Notes under the pieces: generated by a model
Databases searched by the model: none
What the model saw: the letters and a program-made list of their open reading frames with translations, nothing else
Told to the model about the DNA's origin: nothing
Origin: Chryseosolibacter indicum
Lineage (GTDB): Bacteria; Bacteroidota; Bacteroidia; Cytophagales; Cyclobacteriaceae
Length of the DNA: 64,000 nt
Direction: 5' to 3'
Assembly (NCBI RefSeq): GCF_018598585.1
Contig: NZ_JAHESD010000001.1
Span: forward strand, 124,001 to 188,000
In this document: in pieces, positions 18,521-28,490 of the stretch
Layout of the letters: every line of letters starts with the position of its first letter
Position numbering within the stretch: position 1 is the stretch's first letter
Translations under genes and position numbers: made by a program

Positions 18521-19096
18521 ATGATAAGATTTCTATTTGTTGCTCTCCTGGCTACTTCCTTTGCTTGCCAAACACGTAAGGTGACCAGAATTGATCCCTC
18601 TACAGAAATAGACTTGAGCGGCCGTTGGAATGATACCGACTCGCGGAAGGTGGCAGATCAAATGATCTACGACCTATTCGATTCTGATAAATTTAAAGAT
18701 TATAGCAAGCAGTTAGGCAGGAAGCCTGTTATTGTAATGGGGCTTATCCGAAATAAAACCTCTGAACACATTGATGCTGAAAACTTTGTAAAGAAGTTTG
18801 AGTACGTTATCCATAATTCTAACGCGGCGGATATTGTTGAATCCGATGAGTTTCGTGATAAACTGAGAGTTGAGCGTACACAACAACAGGATTTTGCTGA
18901 CCCGGCAACAGCAAAGTTATTTGGGAAAGAGCTTGGGGCAGACATCATGTTATTTGGCGAAATCACTTCAGAGGTTGACACCTACAATAAAAGGCGTGTT
19001 GTTAACTATATCACTACGTTATTTCTTACAGACATAGAAACCAACAGGCGTGTTTGGTACGGACAGAACGAGATAAAAAAGTATGTGAAGAACTAG
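18521..19096 (+). CDS. LpoB-like penicillin-binding protein activator lipoprotein
   Basis: 191 residues. Lipoprotein signal with lipobox ATSFAC near residue 16. The mature domain shows the LpoB-type pattern: DLSGRWNDTDSRKVADQMI, then KPVIVMGLIRNKTSEHID, RVERTQQQDFADPATAKLFGKELGADIMLFGEI and NRRVWYGQNEIKKYV. LpoB is an outer-membrane lipoprotein that stimulates class A PBPs (PBP1B in E. coli). A class A PBP is encoded at 52.5 kb in this window, but whether they pair is unknown. It begins a set with two further envelope genes, 19164 and 20763. Good agreement in length and motifs. Confidence 0.85.
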   Translation: MIRFLFVALLATSFACQTRKVTRIDPSTEIDLSGRWNDTDSRKVADQMIYDLFDSDKFKDYSKQLGRKPVIVMGLIRNKTSEHIDAENFVKKFEYVIHNSNAADIVESDEFRDKLRVERTQQQDFADPATAKLFGKELGADIMLFGEITSEVDTYNKRRVVNYITTLFLTDIETNRRVWYGQNEIKKYVKN

Positions 19097-19163
19097 AATA
19101 GGGGGAGTCTTAGATAAAATTGTCCTTGTTTTAGTAACGATAAAATAGAAAGCTTATTAAGGA

Positions 19164-20573
19164 ATGAGAACCACGACATTTACTTCCGTACGTCTTATGC
19201 GCATCTCATTTCTTTTTCTCTTATGCTGTACTTCGTGCGCTACTTACTATCAGCAGAATTATAATTTCAACTCGGAGTTTGAGAAGGGCGATTTAAAAAA
19301 AGCACTTCAAACGTTACAGTCTTCTGAAAAGCAGGGAGCGAGTAAAAGCAGATTCATCTATTATGTAAATAACGGATTGCTACTCTCCATCCTTGGCAAG
19401 TATGAAGAAAGTAATTCGTATTTTGAAAAGGCCTTTCTTTTTGGAGAGGATTACAGAATCAATTACCTGGATGAAGCAGCCTCTTTTTTTACCAATCCGC
19501 ATGCAGTAACTTATAAGGGCGAAGATCATGAGCACCTGATGCTGCTGTATTTTAAAGCGCTTAACTTTTTGAAAATGAATCGCCCGGAAGATGCCCTTGT
19601 AGAATGTCGGAGATTAAACATCAGGCTCAACCAGTTGAGTGATAGGTACAGCTCAGAAAAAAAGTATCAGCGCGATGCGTTTGTACATACGCTTATGGGT
19701 ATTATATACCAGTCTACCAAAGATTTTAACAATGCTTTTATTGCTTACAGAAACGCGGTTGAGATTTATGAGAATGATTATGCAACCATGTTTGGGTTGA
19801 CTGTACCAGAGCAGTTAAAAAAGGATCTGTTGAATACTGCGTGGTGGACAGGTTTTAAAGATGAGTTTGAGAGATTTAAAACCAAATTCAACATGCCTGA
19901 TTATGAGCCAGTGCAACCCGAGGCCGAGCTTGTTTTCTTTTGGCATAATGGCTTGGCACCCGTGAAGAGTGAATGGAGCATTAACTTTGTTATAACACAC
20001 CACGATGACTTCGTAGTGTTTTCAAACGATGATATGGGCGTTTCTTTTCCTTTCCAGGTTGAGAAGAAGAAAGACCGGTCAGACGTGGCGAGTCTTGAGG
20101 TATTTCGCGTAGCATTTCCAAAGTATGTAGAAAGGCCATCATATTTTCATAATGCAAAGTTGGAGATGGACAGCATGAGCTTCCCGCTTGAGCAGACTGA
20201 GAATATAAGCAAGATAGCTTTTTATAGCCTTCAACAACGCATGATGCAGGAATTTGGGAAGGGCTTGCTTCGTGCTGCGATGAAGAAAGTGACAGAACAC
20301 AGTGTTAGAAAAGAAGACGAAACAATTGGGGCTTTAATAGGTCTGGTAAATGCTATGACGGAGAAGGCGGATACCAGAAACTGGCAAACCCTTCCGCATG
20401 CTATTTACTACTCGCGTGTGCCTCTTAAAGAGGGGGAAAACAATGTTAAATTTGTTCTGGACGATAAGACAGACTATAGTTTCACGTATAAGGCTTCAAG
20501 AAATCAAACCCTCTTTCATACCTTTTCATCTCTTGAGACATCTTCCGTCCCTTACAGGCTCGTCGGAAACTGA
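19164..20573 (+). CDS. TPR-containing lipoprotein of the COG3014 type
   Basis: 469 residues. N-terminal lipoprotein signal ending LLCCTSCATYYQQNY (Cys near residue 26). Residues 35-205 are helical TPR-like pairs (KALQTLQSSEKQG; GLLLSILGKYEESNSYFEKA; AFIAYRNAVEIYENDY). A beta-rich C-terminal half follows (AVFSNDD-like segments, AFPKYVERPSYFHNAKL). This resembles the uncharacterised COG3014 family, often next to an LpoB-like gene, which is the case here (67 bp apart). Together they are probably part of a peptidoglycan-synthesis or envelope-assembly module; that is inference from position. Exact function unknown. Confidence 0.7.
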   Translation: MRTTTFTSVRLMRISFLFLLCCTSCATYYQQNYNFNSEFEKGDLKKALQTLQSSEKQGASKSRFIYYVNNGLLLSILGKYEESNSYFEKAFLFGEDYRINYLDEAASFFTNPHAVTYKGEDHEHLMLLYFKALNFLKMNRPEDALVECRRLNIRLNQLSDRYSSEKKYQRDAFVHTLMGIIYQSTKDFNNAFIAYRNAVEIYENDYATMFGLTVPEQLKKDLLNTAWWTGFKDEFERFKTKFNMPDYEPVQPEAELVFFWHNGLAPVKSEWSINFVITHHDDFVVFSNDDMGVSFPFQVEKKKDRSDVASLEVFRVAFPKYVERPSYFHNAKLEMDSMSFPLEQTENISKIAFYSLQQRMMQEFGKGLLRAAMKKVTEHSVRKEDETIGALIGLVNAMTEKADTRNWQTLPHAIYYSRVPLKEGENNVKFVLDDKTDYSFTYKASRNQTLFHTFSSLETSSVPYRLVGN

Positions 20574-20668
20574 GAGGAAGGAAGATATGCCTTACTTTTA
20601 TAAAAAGCGTCTGGTTCCGTGAATCGTGCAATAATTTAGTTGGCTATGCAGTTATAGTACATGTTGAG

Positions 20669-20692
20669 AACAGGTGGAAACACCCTGTTTTT
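20669..20692 (+). terminator. Hairpin with T-run after the lipoprotein pair
   Basis: aacaggtg (20669-20676) can pair with caccctgtt (20681-20689), with one bulged base and a GAAA loop, followed by further Ts. Short but typical terminator form. Confidence 0.55.
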
Positions 20693-20762
20693 AGGATCGG
20701 ATTATTTTTTGCATTAAATTTAACCTTAAAATGCCTTTAAATTAAGGCTAAGAGCTAAAGTA

Positions 20763-21812
20763 GTGAGACCTAGGCACTCTATCTTTCTGCGTTTAATTAT
20801 TCTGGCTTTGCTTGCTAGTTTCATTAGCAACCGGTCTTCTGCTCAGTATAAAAAGGAGCAGGATGCCACTATTCCTTTAGATTACTTTTATATTGAAAAG
20901 CAGAACACGGGTGCCTTGCGTAATCTTCTGTCTAAAGTGCATTGGGGGTTAAGTACGGGTTATGCCAGCACTGCCTTTAAACATGACCTTGCCGGTTTTG
21001 GAATAAGACAACGCACGTCTTCGTCTTTGCCTGAGATTTTCAATTCGGGAAATACTTCGGCCGCTTACTCGAACTGGATTAATAATGTTGTTCCTTCGGA
21101 TACAATTATAACTTCCCCTGTTTTTGCTGTTGATTCAGATACTACGGCTTTGGGTTTCAGAAGTAGCACCTCCAGCATTCTGCTTAAGGCTACTGTTCAT
21201 GTAGAAATAAATCGGTTTAGAATTGGGGGAGGATATTCGTTTGACTATACCCGCATTGGTGATTTTAAACCCACTGCCTTTAAGGATGACATAAATCCTT
21301 ATTCCCTTGAGAAAAAAGGGATTTTTATGAAGCACTATTTTGCCATGATTGGCGCCAGTGTCTATCGCTATTATGATTATCTTTTTGTGGTCGATGCCAA
21401 TATAGGTGGTTATAGTATGGGCAAATCATTTAACAAAAGCCTGATGCAGAAAGGCGTATACATTAACCTGGGTGTTACTATTGAGAGAGAAATGTCGGAG
21501 TACTTTAAATTATTTGTAAGACCATCTTATGAAATCAAAGGTTATAAGTTGAGCATACCGGAAACCAACCAGGAGATATCGCATCGCTTAAATGCCTTTT
21601 ACGTTAACATAGGCGCTACTTATCGTCTTCCTGAAATAAGGAGGTGCTTCTTAAAATCCTGTCATGCCCAGATTAACCATGCACATGGCAATAAAATATA
21701 CCGGAGCCGCAGGCATCCTATCTACAAAAAGCAGAACCCTCACTATGGGGAGAACTACCCTAACCTTCTAAAGTATAAGGGTAAGAATAAAAACAAGCTT
21801 AATCCCTATTAA
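20763..21812 (+). CDS. Probable outer-membrane beta-barrel protein
   Basis: 349 residues, start GTG at 20763. Signal peptide (FLRLIILALLASFISNRSSAQ). The middle (residues 55-290) alternates short hydrophobic/aromatic strands and polar turns (HWGLSTGYASTAF; VEINRFRIGGGYSFDYTRIG; LGVTIEREMSEYFKLFVRPSYEIKGY; NIGATYRL), as expected for a small porin-like barrel. Past the last strand is a very basic, His/Lys/Asn/Tyr-rich tail (about 295-349) beginning CFLKSCHAQINHAHG, which is unusual for an outer-membrane barrel. The tail might be periplasmic or surface-exposed. I do not recognise a named family. It has its own gap upstream, so transcription may be separate from the lipoproteins. Confidence 0.6.
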   Translation: MRPRHSIFLRLIILALLASFISNRSSAQYKKEQDATIPLDYFYIEKQNTGALRNLLSKVHWGLSTGYASTAFKHDLAGFGIRQRTSSSLPEIFNSGNTSAAYSNWINNVVPSDTIITSPVFAVDSDTTALGFRSSTSSILLKATVHVEINRFRIGGGYSFDYTRIGDFKPTAFKDDINPYSLEKKGIFMKHYFAMIGASVYRYYDYLFVVDANIGGYSMGKSFNKSLMQKGVYINLGVTIEREMSEYFKLFVRPSYEIKGYKLSIPETNQEISHRLNAFYVNIGATYRLPEIRRCFLKSCHAQINHAHGNKIYRSRRHPIYKKQNPHYGENYPNLLKYKGKNKNKLNPY

Positions 21813-21984
21813 CATTACCGGAAGGGGTCTGGCGCCCGTGTAAATCGAACATTTTTGAAGGTATTTTCTGACCCTCCGTATTCGGGAAAAAGTAAGCAGT
21901 TACTGTTTAAATCAATTACAGTGCTTAGGCAAAATTAAGGTGTATAATCCTTGAAGTTTAGACTTTAAACTTTGAACTTTTTGC

Positions 21985-21992
21985 TATCTTGC
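21985..21992 (+). promoter_or_regulatory. Possible -7 element of gyrA
   Basis: TATCTTGC is a near match to TANNTTTG, 45 bp before the gyrA ATG in an otherwise AT-rich leader. A well-spaced -33 box is not evident, so support is weak. Confidence 0.35.
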
Positions 21993-22036
21993 ACGGCTTC
22001 AAAAACAGCGATTTTTCTATAAAAATTACATAAATA

Positions 22037-24634
22037 ATGGCAGAAGAAACAGGTGGAGTGCCACCAGGCAGGCAGAGTATAATTCCTATCAATATTGAAG
22101 ACGAAATGAGAGGTGCCTACATCGATTATTCGATGTCGGTAATCGTATCCAGGGCACTTCCTGACGTTCGCGATGGGTTAAAACCCGTGCACCGAAGAGT
22201 GCTTTATGGGATGCTCGAACTGGGGGTAAATTATAACAAACCCTATAAAAAATCTGCGAGGATTGTAGGGGAAGTTTTAGGTAAATATCACCCGCATGGT
22301 GATGCTTCTGTTTATGATACCATGGTGCGTATGGCTCAAGACTGGTCTTTGCGCTATACTTTGGTTGACGGCCAGGGTAACTTTGGATCTATAGATGGAG
22401 ACTCAGCTGCTGCCATGCGTTATACAGAAGCAAGGCTTCGGAGAATTGCCGAAGAGATGCTTGCTGACATTAATAAAGATACTGTAGATTTTCAGGGCAA
22501 CTTTGACGACTCGCTGAAAGAGCCTACGGTACTACCTGCAAAATTGCCGAACCTTCTCCTAAACGGATCTTCAGGTATTGCCGTTGGTATGGCTACCAAT
22601 ATGGCTCCTCACAATTTAAGGGAAGTTGTAGATGGTATTGTTGCCTACATTGATAACAGAGATATTACCATTCCTGAGCTGATGAAATACATTGTCGCTC
22701 CGGATTTTCCTACAGGTGGTATCATCTATGGTACCTCTGGCATTCAGGAGGCCTTCCTTACTGGCCGTGGTAGAATTGTAATGCGGGCAAAAGCTGAGAT
22801 CGTTACAAACGCTAATGGCAAAGATCAGATTGTAGTTACAGAGATTCCGTACATGGTTAACAAAGCCATGATGATCGAGAAGACTGCAGCCCTCGTTAAC
22901 GAGAAAAAGATAGAAGGCATATCAGATATCCGCGATGAATCTGACCGTGAAGGATATCGCGTAGTATATGACCTGAAGCGTGATGCCATCCCTAATATTG
23001 TATTAAATAACCTTTTCAAATACACACAGCTTCAGACGTCTTTCGGGGTAAACAACGTTGCCCTGGTGAAGGGTCGGCCGCAAACGCTGAACCTGAAGGA
23101 TCTGATCAAATACTTTGTAGATCACAGGCATGAGGTTATTGTAAGAAGAACAAAGTTTGAGCTTGCAGAAGCTGAGCGAAGAGCCCACATTCTTGAAGGA
23201 TATCTTATTGCGCTTGATCATCTTGATGAAGTGATCGCCTTAATCAGAAGTTCAGCAGATCCCGATATTGCCAGAACTGGTCTTATGGAAAGGTTCGGCC
23301 TATCAGAAATACAGGCGAAAGCAATCCTTGATATGCGTTTGCAGCGTCTCACCGGCCTGGAACGGGATAAGATTCAGCAGGAATACAAGGAGGTAAAAGC
23401 CCTTATTGATAGACTTAATGACATTCTTGCAAATGAGCATCTCCGTATGCAAATCATTAAGGATGAGCTCATAGAAATAAGAGATCGCTATGGTGATGAG
23501 CGCAGAACACAAATAGTTCACAGCGATGATGACATCACTGTTGAGGATATGATCCCGAATGAAGAGATGGTAATCACCATTTCAAATCAGGGATATATTA
23601 AACGCACTGTCCTTTCGGAATATAGAACACAAGGCAGGGGAGGCGTTGGTTCCAAGGGCGTAAGCACCAAAGATGACGATTTCACAGAGCATTTGTTCGT
23701 TGCTCAGGCGCATAATTACCTGCTTATCTTTACAGATATGGGTAAGGTGTATTGGAAGAAGGCATATGAGATTCCGGAAGGAAACAAAACTTCCAAGGGA
23801 AGGGCCATTCAAAACCTTATCAACATAGAGCCTGGGGACACAGTAAGATCTATCATCAATGTAAAGAACCTTCAGGACGAGGATTACACCAATAATAATT
23901 ACGTAATCCTTTGTACAGAAAAAGGTATTATCAAGAAGACATCGCTTGAAGCGTATTCAAGACCACGTGCAGGTGGTATTACTGCCATTACCATACACGA
24001 AGGAGACCGCCTCATCAATGCTTCAATGACCAATGGAAATAATCATATCATTATAGCAAAAAGTGAGGGGAACGCCATTCACTTTAACGAATCGCAGGTA
24101 CGCCCAATGGGAAGGACTGCAGCAGGTGTAAGGGGTGTTACCCTTGATTCGGATAATGATAAGGTAATTGGCATGGTTTGTATATCAAGAGAAGATGCGA
24201 ACCTGCTGGTTGTATCGGAGAATGGTTATGGTAAACGGTCATTAATAGATGATTACAGGATAACAAATCGTGGGGGTAAGGGCGTAAAAACGCTTAACAT
24301 TACAGAGAAGACTGGCAAAATTGTTGCGATTAAGGAGGTTGTGGATGAAGACGACCTGATGATAATAAACCGCTCAGGCATTACAATTCGCATTAAAGTA
24401 AGTGAACTTCGCGTAATGGGCCGTGCTACGCAGGGTGTTCGCTTGATTAAATTAAATGATGACGACAGAATTTCGTCCGTTGAAAAGATTCAGAATATTG
24501 AAGTTGAAATCAAGAACGAGTCAGAAGCTGGTCAAATAACTAGTATTCTTCCGGCTGCTGAATCGGGGAATGATTCCCCAGATATTGATGAAAATACGGA
24601 CAGTTCTGAGGGTGGGGAAGAGAACAATGAATAG
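22037..24634 (+). CDS. gyrA: DNA gyrase subunit A
   Basis: 865 residues. The N-terminal breakage-reunion domain has the catalytic Tyr129 in [10 protein letters not shown] and the quinolone region [13 protein letters not shown] at 82-94. Here Ala90 and Ser91 stand where E. coli has Ser83 and Ala84, while Asp94 matches Asp87. The C-terminal beta-pinwheel (from about residue 515) carries the GyrA box as [10 protein letters not shown] near 540 and further degenerate blades such as [10 protein letters not shown]. An acidic tail (SEGGEENNE) ends the protein, which is usual. Gyrase introduces negative supercoils with GyrB. A secreted TPR protein gene follows 51 bp downstream. GyrA rather than ParC is supported by the GyrA box and acidic tail. 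Confidence 0.95.
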   Translation: MAEETGGVPPGRQSIIPINIEDEMRGAYIDYSMSVIVSRALPDVRDGLKPVHRRVLYGMLELGVNYNKPYKKSARIVGEVLGKYHPHGDASVYDTMVRMAQDWSLRYTLVDGQGNFGSIDGDSAAAMRYTEARLRRIAEEMLADINKDTVDFQGNFDDSLKEPTVLPAKLPNLLLNGSSGIAVGMATNMAPHNLREVVDGIVAYIDNRDITIPELMKYIVAPDFPTGGIIYGTSGIQEAFLTGRGRIVMRAKAEIVTNANGKDQIVVTEIPYMVNKAMMIEKTAALVNEKKIEGISDIRDESDREGYRVVYDLKRDAIPNIVLNNLFKYTQLQTSFGVNNVALVKGRPQTLNLKDLIKYFVDHRHEVIVRRTKFELAEAERRAHILEGYLIALDHLDEVIALIRSSADPDIARTGLMERFGLSEIQAKAILDMRLQRLTGLERDKIQQEYKEVKALIDRLNDILANEHLRMQIIKDELIEIRDRYGDERRTQIVHSDDDITVEDMIPNEEMVITISNQGYIKRTVLSEYRTQGRGGVGSKGVSTKDDDFTEHLFVAQAHNYLLIFTDMGKVYWKKAYEIPEGNKTSKGRAIQNLINIEPGDTVRSIINVKNLQDEDYTNNNYVILCTEKGIIKKTSLEAYSRPRAGGITAITIHEGDRLINASMTNGNNHIIIAKSEGNAIHFNESQVRPMGRTAAGVRGVTLDSDNDKVIGMVCISREDANLLVVSENGYGKRSLIDDYRITNRGGKGVKTLNITEKTGKIVAIKEVVDEDDLMIINRSGITIRIKVSELRVMGRATQGVRLIKLNDDDRISSVEKIQNIEVEIKNESEAGQITSILPAAESGNDSPDIDENTDSSEGGEENNE

Positions 24635-24685
24635 GAGTAAATTAAAAACTACTTAATATAAACCTATAAACTTAATTATATCATA

Positions 24686-25873
24686 ATGAAACGTATAACA
24701 CTTTTAATGTTGATGCTGGCAGGTTTTGCATTGCATGCTCAAAAACAGGCAAAACCTAATTTAAATAAAGCACTCAACCTTTATCGTGAGGGGAAATTAG
24801 CTGAAGCCAAAGAAATATTAGATGCTGCCACTACTTATGAAAAGACGATGAACGATGGCAAGACCTGGTATTATCGCGGTCTGGTTTACGCAGCATTGGA
24901 TACAACTTCAAATGCCCAATTAAAATCCCTTGATCCGGATCCTTTAAAAGTTGCTATAGAATCTTTTGCTAAGGCAGATCAAATGGCTGGAAAAAGTGAA
25001 TACTTTATCACCGGGAAAGACGGAGTTCTGCCAATAACAAAGACAACACAGATTCAAACATTGGCTAACTATTATCTGAACAAAGGAGCTCAACTTTATC
25101 AGGATGAAAAACTTGAGGAGGCATTAGCAAACTTCGAAAAGACACAAGCCGTTTACCCTCAAGATACAACAGCTTTCTTCTATGGTGGTTTTGTTGCAAA
25201 TTCTTTAGAGCAGCATGACAAGGCTATCGCTAACTTTGAAAAGTATATTGAATTAGGTGGAAAATCTCCTGACGCTTATTCTTTGTTGATCAATATTAAC
25301 AGTGGCCCTAAAGAAAATAAGGAGAAAGCTTTGGAGTATGTTCGTAAGGCTAAACAAGTCTTCCCTGCTAATTCAGACTTCCCTAAAGTTGAAATAGGTT
25401 TGTTAATAGATCTTAACAAAGTTGAAGAAGCTAAAAGCGGTCTTGAGAATGCGGTAAAATCTGAACCTGATAACAAGATCTATCATTTCTACCTTGGTTA
25501 TGTAAACTCTAAATTAGAGAAGTGGGATGATGCGAAGAAGAATTTTGAGGCTGCATTAAAAGTAGATCCAGCATACTTTGATGCTCAATACTATCTTGCT
25601 CAGATTTATCTTATAGAAGCTGACAAAGTAAGAAGTCAGTTGAAGAATTTAGGCATATCAGCCGCTGACAAGAAGAAACAAGCTGAACTTGATAAGGAGC
25701 TAGTAAACAAATTTAAAGTAGCCCTTCCTTATTGGGAAAAAGCTGAGCAGCTTAAAGGAGATGATGTAGATGTACTTGATCGCTTAAAAACAATCTACTA
25801 TTATCTGGGCGATGATAAGAACCAGAAGCGTGTTGAAGCAAAGCTTAAGACACTAGGTGCTGAAGGTGAATAA
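24686..25873 (+). CDS. Exported TPR-repeat protein
   Basis: 395 residues. Short signal peptide (MLMLAGFALHAQ). TPR units are visible at about 25-60 (KALNLYREGKLAEAKEIL), 130-165 (GAQLYQDEKLEEALANFEK), 165-200 (FVANSLEQHDKAIANFEKYIEL), 205-235 and 260-300 (YLGYVNSKLEKWDDAKKNFEAALK). A Lys/Glu-rich C-terminus follows. It should sit in the periplasm as a protein-interaction scaffold. No catalytic motif. It is downstream of gyrA by 51 bp and may be cotranscribed; a terminator ends the unit. The family is common in Cytophagales without a named function. Confidence 0.75.
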   Translation: MKRITLLMLMLAGFALHAQKQAKPNLNKALNLYREGKLAEAKEILDAATTYEKTMNDGKTWYYRGLVYAALDTTSNAQLKSLDPDPLKVAIESFAKADQMAGKSEYFITGKDGVLPITKTTQIQTLANYYLNKGAQLYQDEKLEEALANFEKTQAVYPQDTTAFFYGGFVANSLEQHDKAIANFEKYIELGGKSPDAYSLLININSGPKENKEKALEYVRKAKQVFPANSDFPKVEIGLLIDLNKVEEAKSGLENAVKSEPDNKIYHFYLGYVNSKLEKWDDAKKNFEAALKVDPAYFDAQYYLAQIYLIEADKVRSQLKNLGISAADKKKQAELDKELVNKFKVALPYWEKAEQLKGDDVDVLDRLKTIYYYLGDDKNQKRVEAKLKTLGAEGE

Positions 25874-25893
25874 TTAATTCGTATAAAGCATTA

Positions 25894-25928
25894 AAAGGCC
25901 ATCCTGATAAAACGGGATGGCTTTTTTG
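25894..25928 (+). terminator. Intrinsic terminator after the TPR gene
   Basis: Stem gccatcc/ggatggc (25898-25904 with 25915-25921), 10-nt loop, then seven bases that are all T except the last. Ends the gyrA-TPR unit before the sugar operon begins at 25963. Confidence 0.85.
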
Positions 25929-25962
25929 TTTTATAAAGTTATATTAAAGCAAATATTAAGAT

Positions 25963-27006
25963 ATGAATGTGAAGCCCCTTAGCACTGCGTTACTTTCTTA
26001 TGGTATGTCGGGTGAGATTTTTCATGCTCCTTTGCTTAATACACATCCTGGTTTTTCAATCAGTGCAGTATATCAGCGCAACGCGTCGAAGCAATATATT
26101 CCAGGTCTTAATGTTGTCCATTCGTTAGAGCAGATTCTTCAGGATCCAACAATAGATTTAGTAATAGTAAATACGCCTAACCATACACATTTTCAATTTG
26201 CGTCAGAGGCATTAAAGGCAGGAAAGCATGTTATTGTCGAGAAGCCATTTACGGTAAGTGTATCAGAGGCAGATAAACTTATTATGTTGGCTCAAAAGCA
26301 AGGTAAGCTTCTCTCTGTTTTTCAAAACAGAAGGTGGGACGGCGACTTTCTTACCGTGCAACGTATATTACAAGACAAGATGCTGGGACGTGTCGTTGAA
26401 TTTGAAGCACATTACGATAGATACCGGAATTATATTGAACCGAATACATGGAAAGAAGAAGAGGCGCCCGGTACAGGAATACTTTACAACTTAGGTTCGC
26501 ATATGCTTGATCAGGTTATTGTTCTTTTCGGTATGCCCGCTTATGTAGATGCACGCATTGGTACGCAAAGAACAGGGGGAAAGGTAGACGATTATTATGA
26601 TATAAGACTTGAATATTCAAGTCTGAATGTGATCGTTAAGTCAAGCTACCTTGTTCGTGAGCCGGTTCCCAGGTATACTATTCATGGCACGAAGGGTTCT
26701 TTTATAAAGTATGGTATTGACCCCCAGGAGCAGGACTTAAAGGAAAAGAAGGTGCCGGGAAGTGAAGGATGGGGAAAAGAAGACAGACGCTGGTGGGGTA
26801 AAATCAATACCGAGTACGGAGATATAAGGATAGAGGGTGACTTCGAGACCGTTCCCGGTAACTATCTTGCCTTTTATGATAATATCTTTGAAGCAATACG
26901 TTCGGGTGTGCCGCTTATGGTAAAACCTGAGCAAGCAAGAGGTGTCATCTACCTCATCGAATGTTGTATCGAAAGCAGTAAGACACGTAAAGCAATTAAG
27001 GTTTGA
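25963..27006 (+). CDS. Gfo/Idh/MocA oxidoreductase (YdgJ-like)
   Basis: 347 residues. The Rossmann fold opens with TALLSYGMSGEIFHAPLL, the variant with a His-Ala-Pro typical of the YdgJ/scyllo-inositol-dehydrogenase-like branch. DLVIVNTPNHTHFQFASEALKAGKHVIVEKPFT, with the conserved EKP motif, and the substrate domain GTGILYNLGSHMLDQV follow. It is a cytosolic NAD(P)-dependent dehydrogenase of sugars or cyclitols; specificity cannot be read from sequence. First gene of a run with a DUF1080 protein, a second Gfo/Idh/MocA protein and a DUF6807 protein, although a 111-bp gap separates it from the next gene. No signal peptide, in contrast to the second oxidoreductase. Confidence 0.9.
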   Translation: MNVKPLSTALLSYGMSGEIFHAPLLNTHPGFSISAVYQRNASKQYIPGLNVVHSLEQILQDPTIDLVIVNTPNHTHFQFASEALKAGKHVIVEKPFTVSVSEADKLIMLAQKQGKLLSVFQNRRWDGDFLTVQRILQDKMLGRVVEFEAHYDRYRNYIEPNTWKEEEAPGTGILYNLGSHMLDQVIVLFGMPAYVDARIGTQRTGGKVDDYYDIRLEYSSLNVIVKSSYLVREPVPRYTIHGTKGSFIKYGIDPQEQDLKEKKVPGSEGWGKEDRRWWGKINTEYGDIRIEGDFETVPGNYLAFYDNIFEAIRSGVPLMVKPEQARGVIYLIECCIESSKTRKAIKV

Positions 27007-27117
27007 TTGCGAAAAAGTAGCCATTGCTTATTAGCTTGGTAATATTTCCCGGCTTGCCATGTAAGGGTAAGCGCATATTAAAACGTCATCTTTTTATAAT
27101 GTAATTAATATTTGTTC

Positions 27118-28473
27118 ATGCGAGGTAAAGTAAAATTTTCAATTCTTGTTCTGCTATGTTTTGTGGCGTTGAAGTCTAACGGACAGCAATGGACTAACTT
27201 ATTTAACAACAAAGACCTTAAAGGGTGGAAACAACTTAATGGAAAAGCATTGTATGAGGTTAAAAATGGAGAGATCATTGGTACTACGGTTTTTAACGAA
27301 CCAAATTCTTTTCTCGTAACCGAGGCAAATTATGGCGACTTTATTCTTGAACTGGAGTTTAAACTGGATGCAGAGATGAATTCGGGTATTCAGTTCAGAA
27401 GTGAGAGTAAAGCCGAATATCAGAATGGAAGAGTTCATGGATATCAGATGGAAGTTGATCCATCGTCGCGGGCATGGACAGGTGGTATTTACGATGAGGC
27501 AAGACGTGAATGGCTTTATACTATGGAATATAATCCTGAAGGCAAGAAAGCCTATAAGAAGAATGGATGGAATAAGGCAAGGATTGAGTGTATTGGTAAT
27601 GTAATAAGGACATGGATTAACGGAATACCAACAGCTCACCTGGTAGATGATATGACTCCGAAGGGGTTTATAGCATTACAAGTTCATTCGATAGGGAAGC
27701 AAGAGGAAGCTGGGCAGAAGATCCGTTGGAGAAATATCAGGATACAGACACAGAATCTGAAAGCCAGCCCTTTAGATAATATTTTTGTTATGAACTTGGT
27801 GCCCAATACTATTTCTGAACAAGAGAAAACTCATAATGTAAGGTTACTGTGGGATGGTACAACCACAAAAGGTTGGAGAGGTGCTTATAAGGATACGTTC
27901 CCACAAAGGGGATGGGAAATAAAAGATGGGATATTAAGTGTTGTAAAATCTGCAGGAGCAGAGTCTGCAAATGGCGGGGATATTGTGACAGAGGGAGAAT
28001 ACTCATTCTTTGACCTTCAGTTTGAATTTAAACTTACCGAGGGAGCAAATAGCGGGGTAAAATATTTTGTAACTGAAAAAGAAGGAAATACAGGTTCAGC
28101 AATAGGTTTGGAATACCAGATTCTCGATGATGAAAGGCACCCTGATGCAAAAATGGGAGTAGTAGGAAATCGAACATTAGCTTCTTTATATGATCTTATT
28201 CCATCCGTTAAAATTAAACGAGGACTACATAAGATCGGGGAATGGAATAATGGACGAATAGTAGTCTATCCGGACAACCGTGTCGAACATTGGTTGAATG
28301 GCTATAAGGTTGTTGAGTATCAAAGAGGCGGACCAATTTACCAAGCATTGGTAGCAAGAAGCAAGTATGCTCAGTGGGAGAAGTTTGGAATGGCTGAGAA
28401 AGGACGTATTCTATTGCAAGATCATGGCGATCAGGTTTCATTCCGCAGCATAAAAATTAAAGAATTGAAATAG
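27118..28473 (+). CDS. Exported protein with two DUF1080 domains
   Basis: 451 residues from ATG 27118 (a TTG two codons earlier is possible). Signal peptide ending LKSNGQQ. Domain one at about 22-210 ([40 protein letters not shown]) and domain two at about 238-450 ([36 protein letters not shown]). Both show the jelly-roll DUF1080 pattern now linked to 3-keto-glycoside hydrolases or lyases and carbohydrate binding. The duplication in one chain is notable. Two Gfo/Idh/MocA proteins beside it fit a route that oxidises sugars at C3 and cleaves the keto-glycoside. Located in the periplasm or outer membrane. The gene ends 17 bp before the next. Confidence 0.85.
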   Translation: MRGKVKFSILVLLCFVALKSNGQQWTNLFNNKDLKGWKQLNGKALYEVKNGEIIGTTVFNEPNSFLVTEANYGDFILELEFKLDAEMNSGIQFRSESKAEYQNGRVHGYQMEVDPSSRAWTGGIYDEARREWLYTMEYNPEGKKAYKKNGWNKARIECIGNVIRTWINGIPTAHLVDDMTPKGFIALQVHSIGKQEEAGQKIRWRNIRIQTQNLKASPLDNIFVMNLVPNTISEQEKTHNVRLLWDGTTTKGWRGAYKDTFPQRGWEIKDGILSVVKSAGAESANGGDIVTEGEYSFFDLQFEFKLTEGANSGVKYFVTEKEGNTGSAIGLEYQILDDERHPDAKMGVVGNRTLASLYDLIPSVKIKRGLHKIGEWNNGRIVVYPDNRVEHWLNGYKVVEYQRGGPIYQALVARSKYAQWEKFGMAEKGRILLQDHGDQVSFRSIKIKELK

Positions 28474-28490
28474 TTTCTAATTACCCAATT

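Noticed and set aside
27199-27639. Minus-strand ORF of 146 codons inside the DUF1080 gene
   Set aside because: Antisense shadow with no recognisable motif; the plus-strand gene is well supported by two DUF1080 domains.
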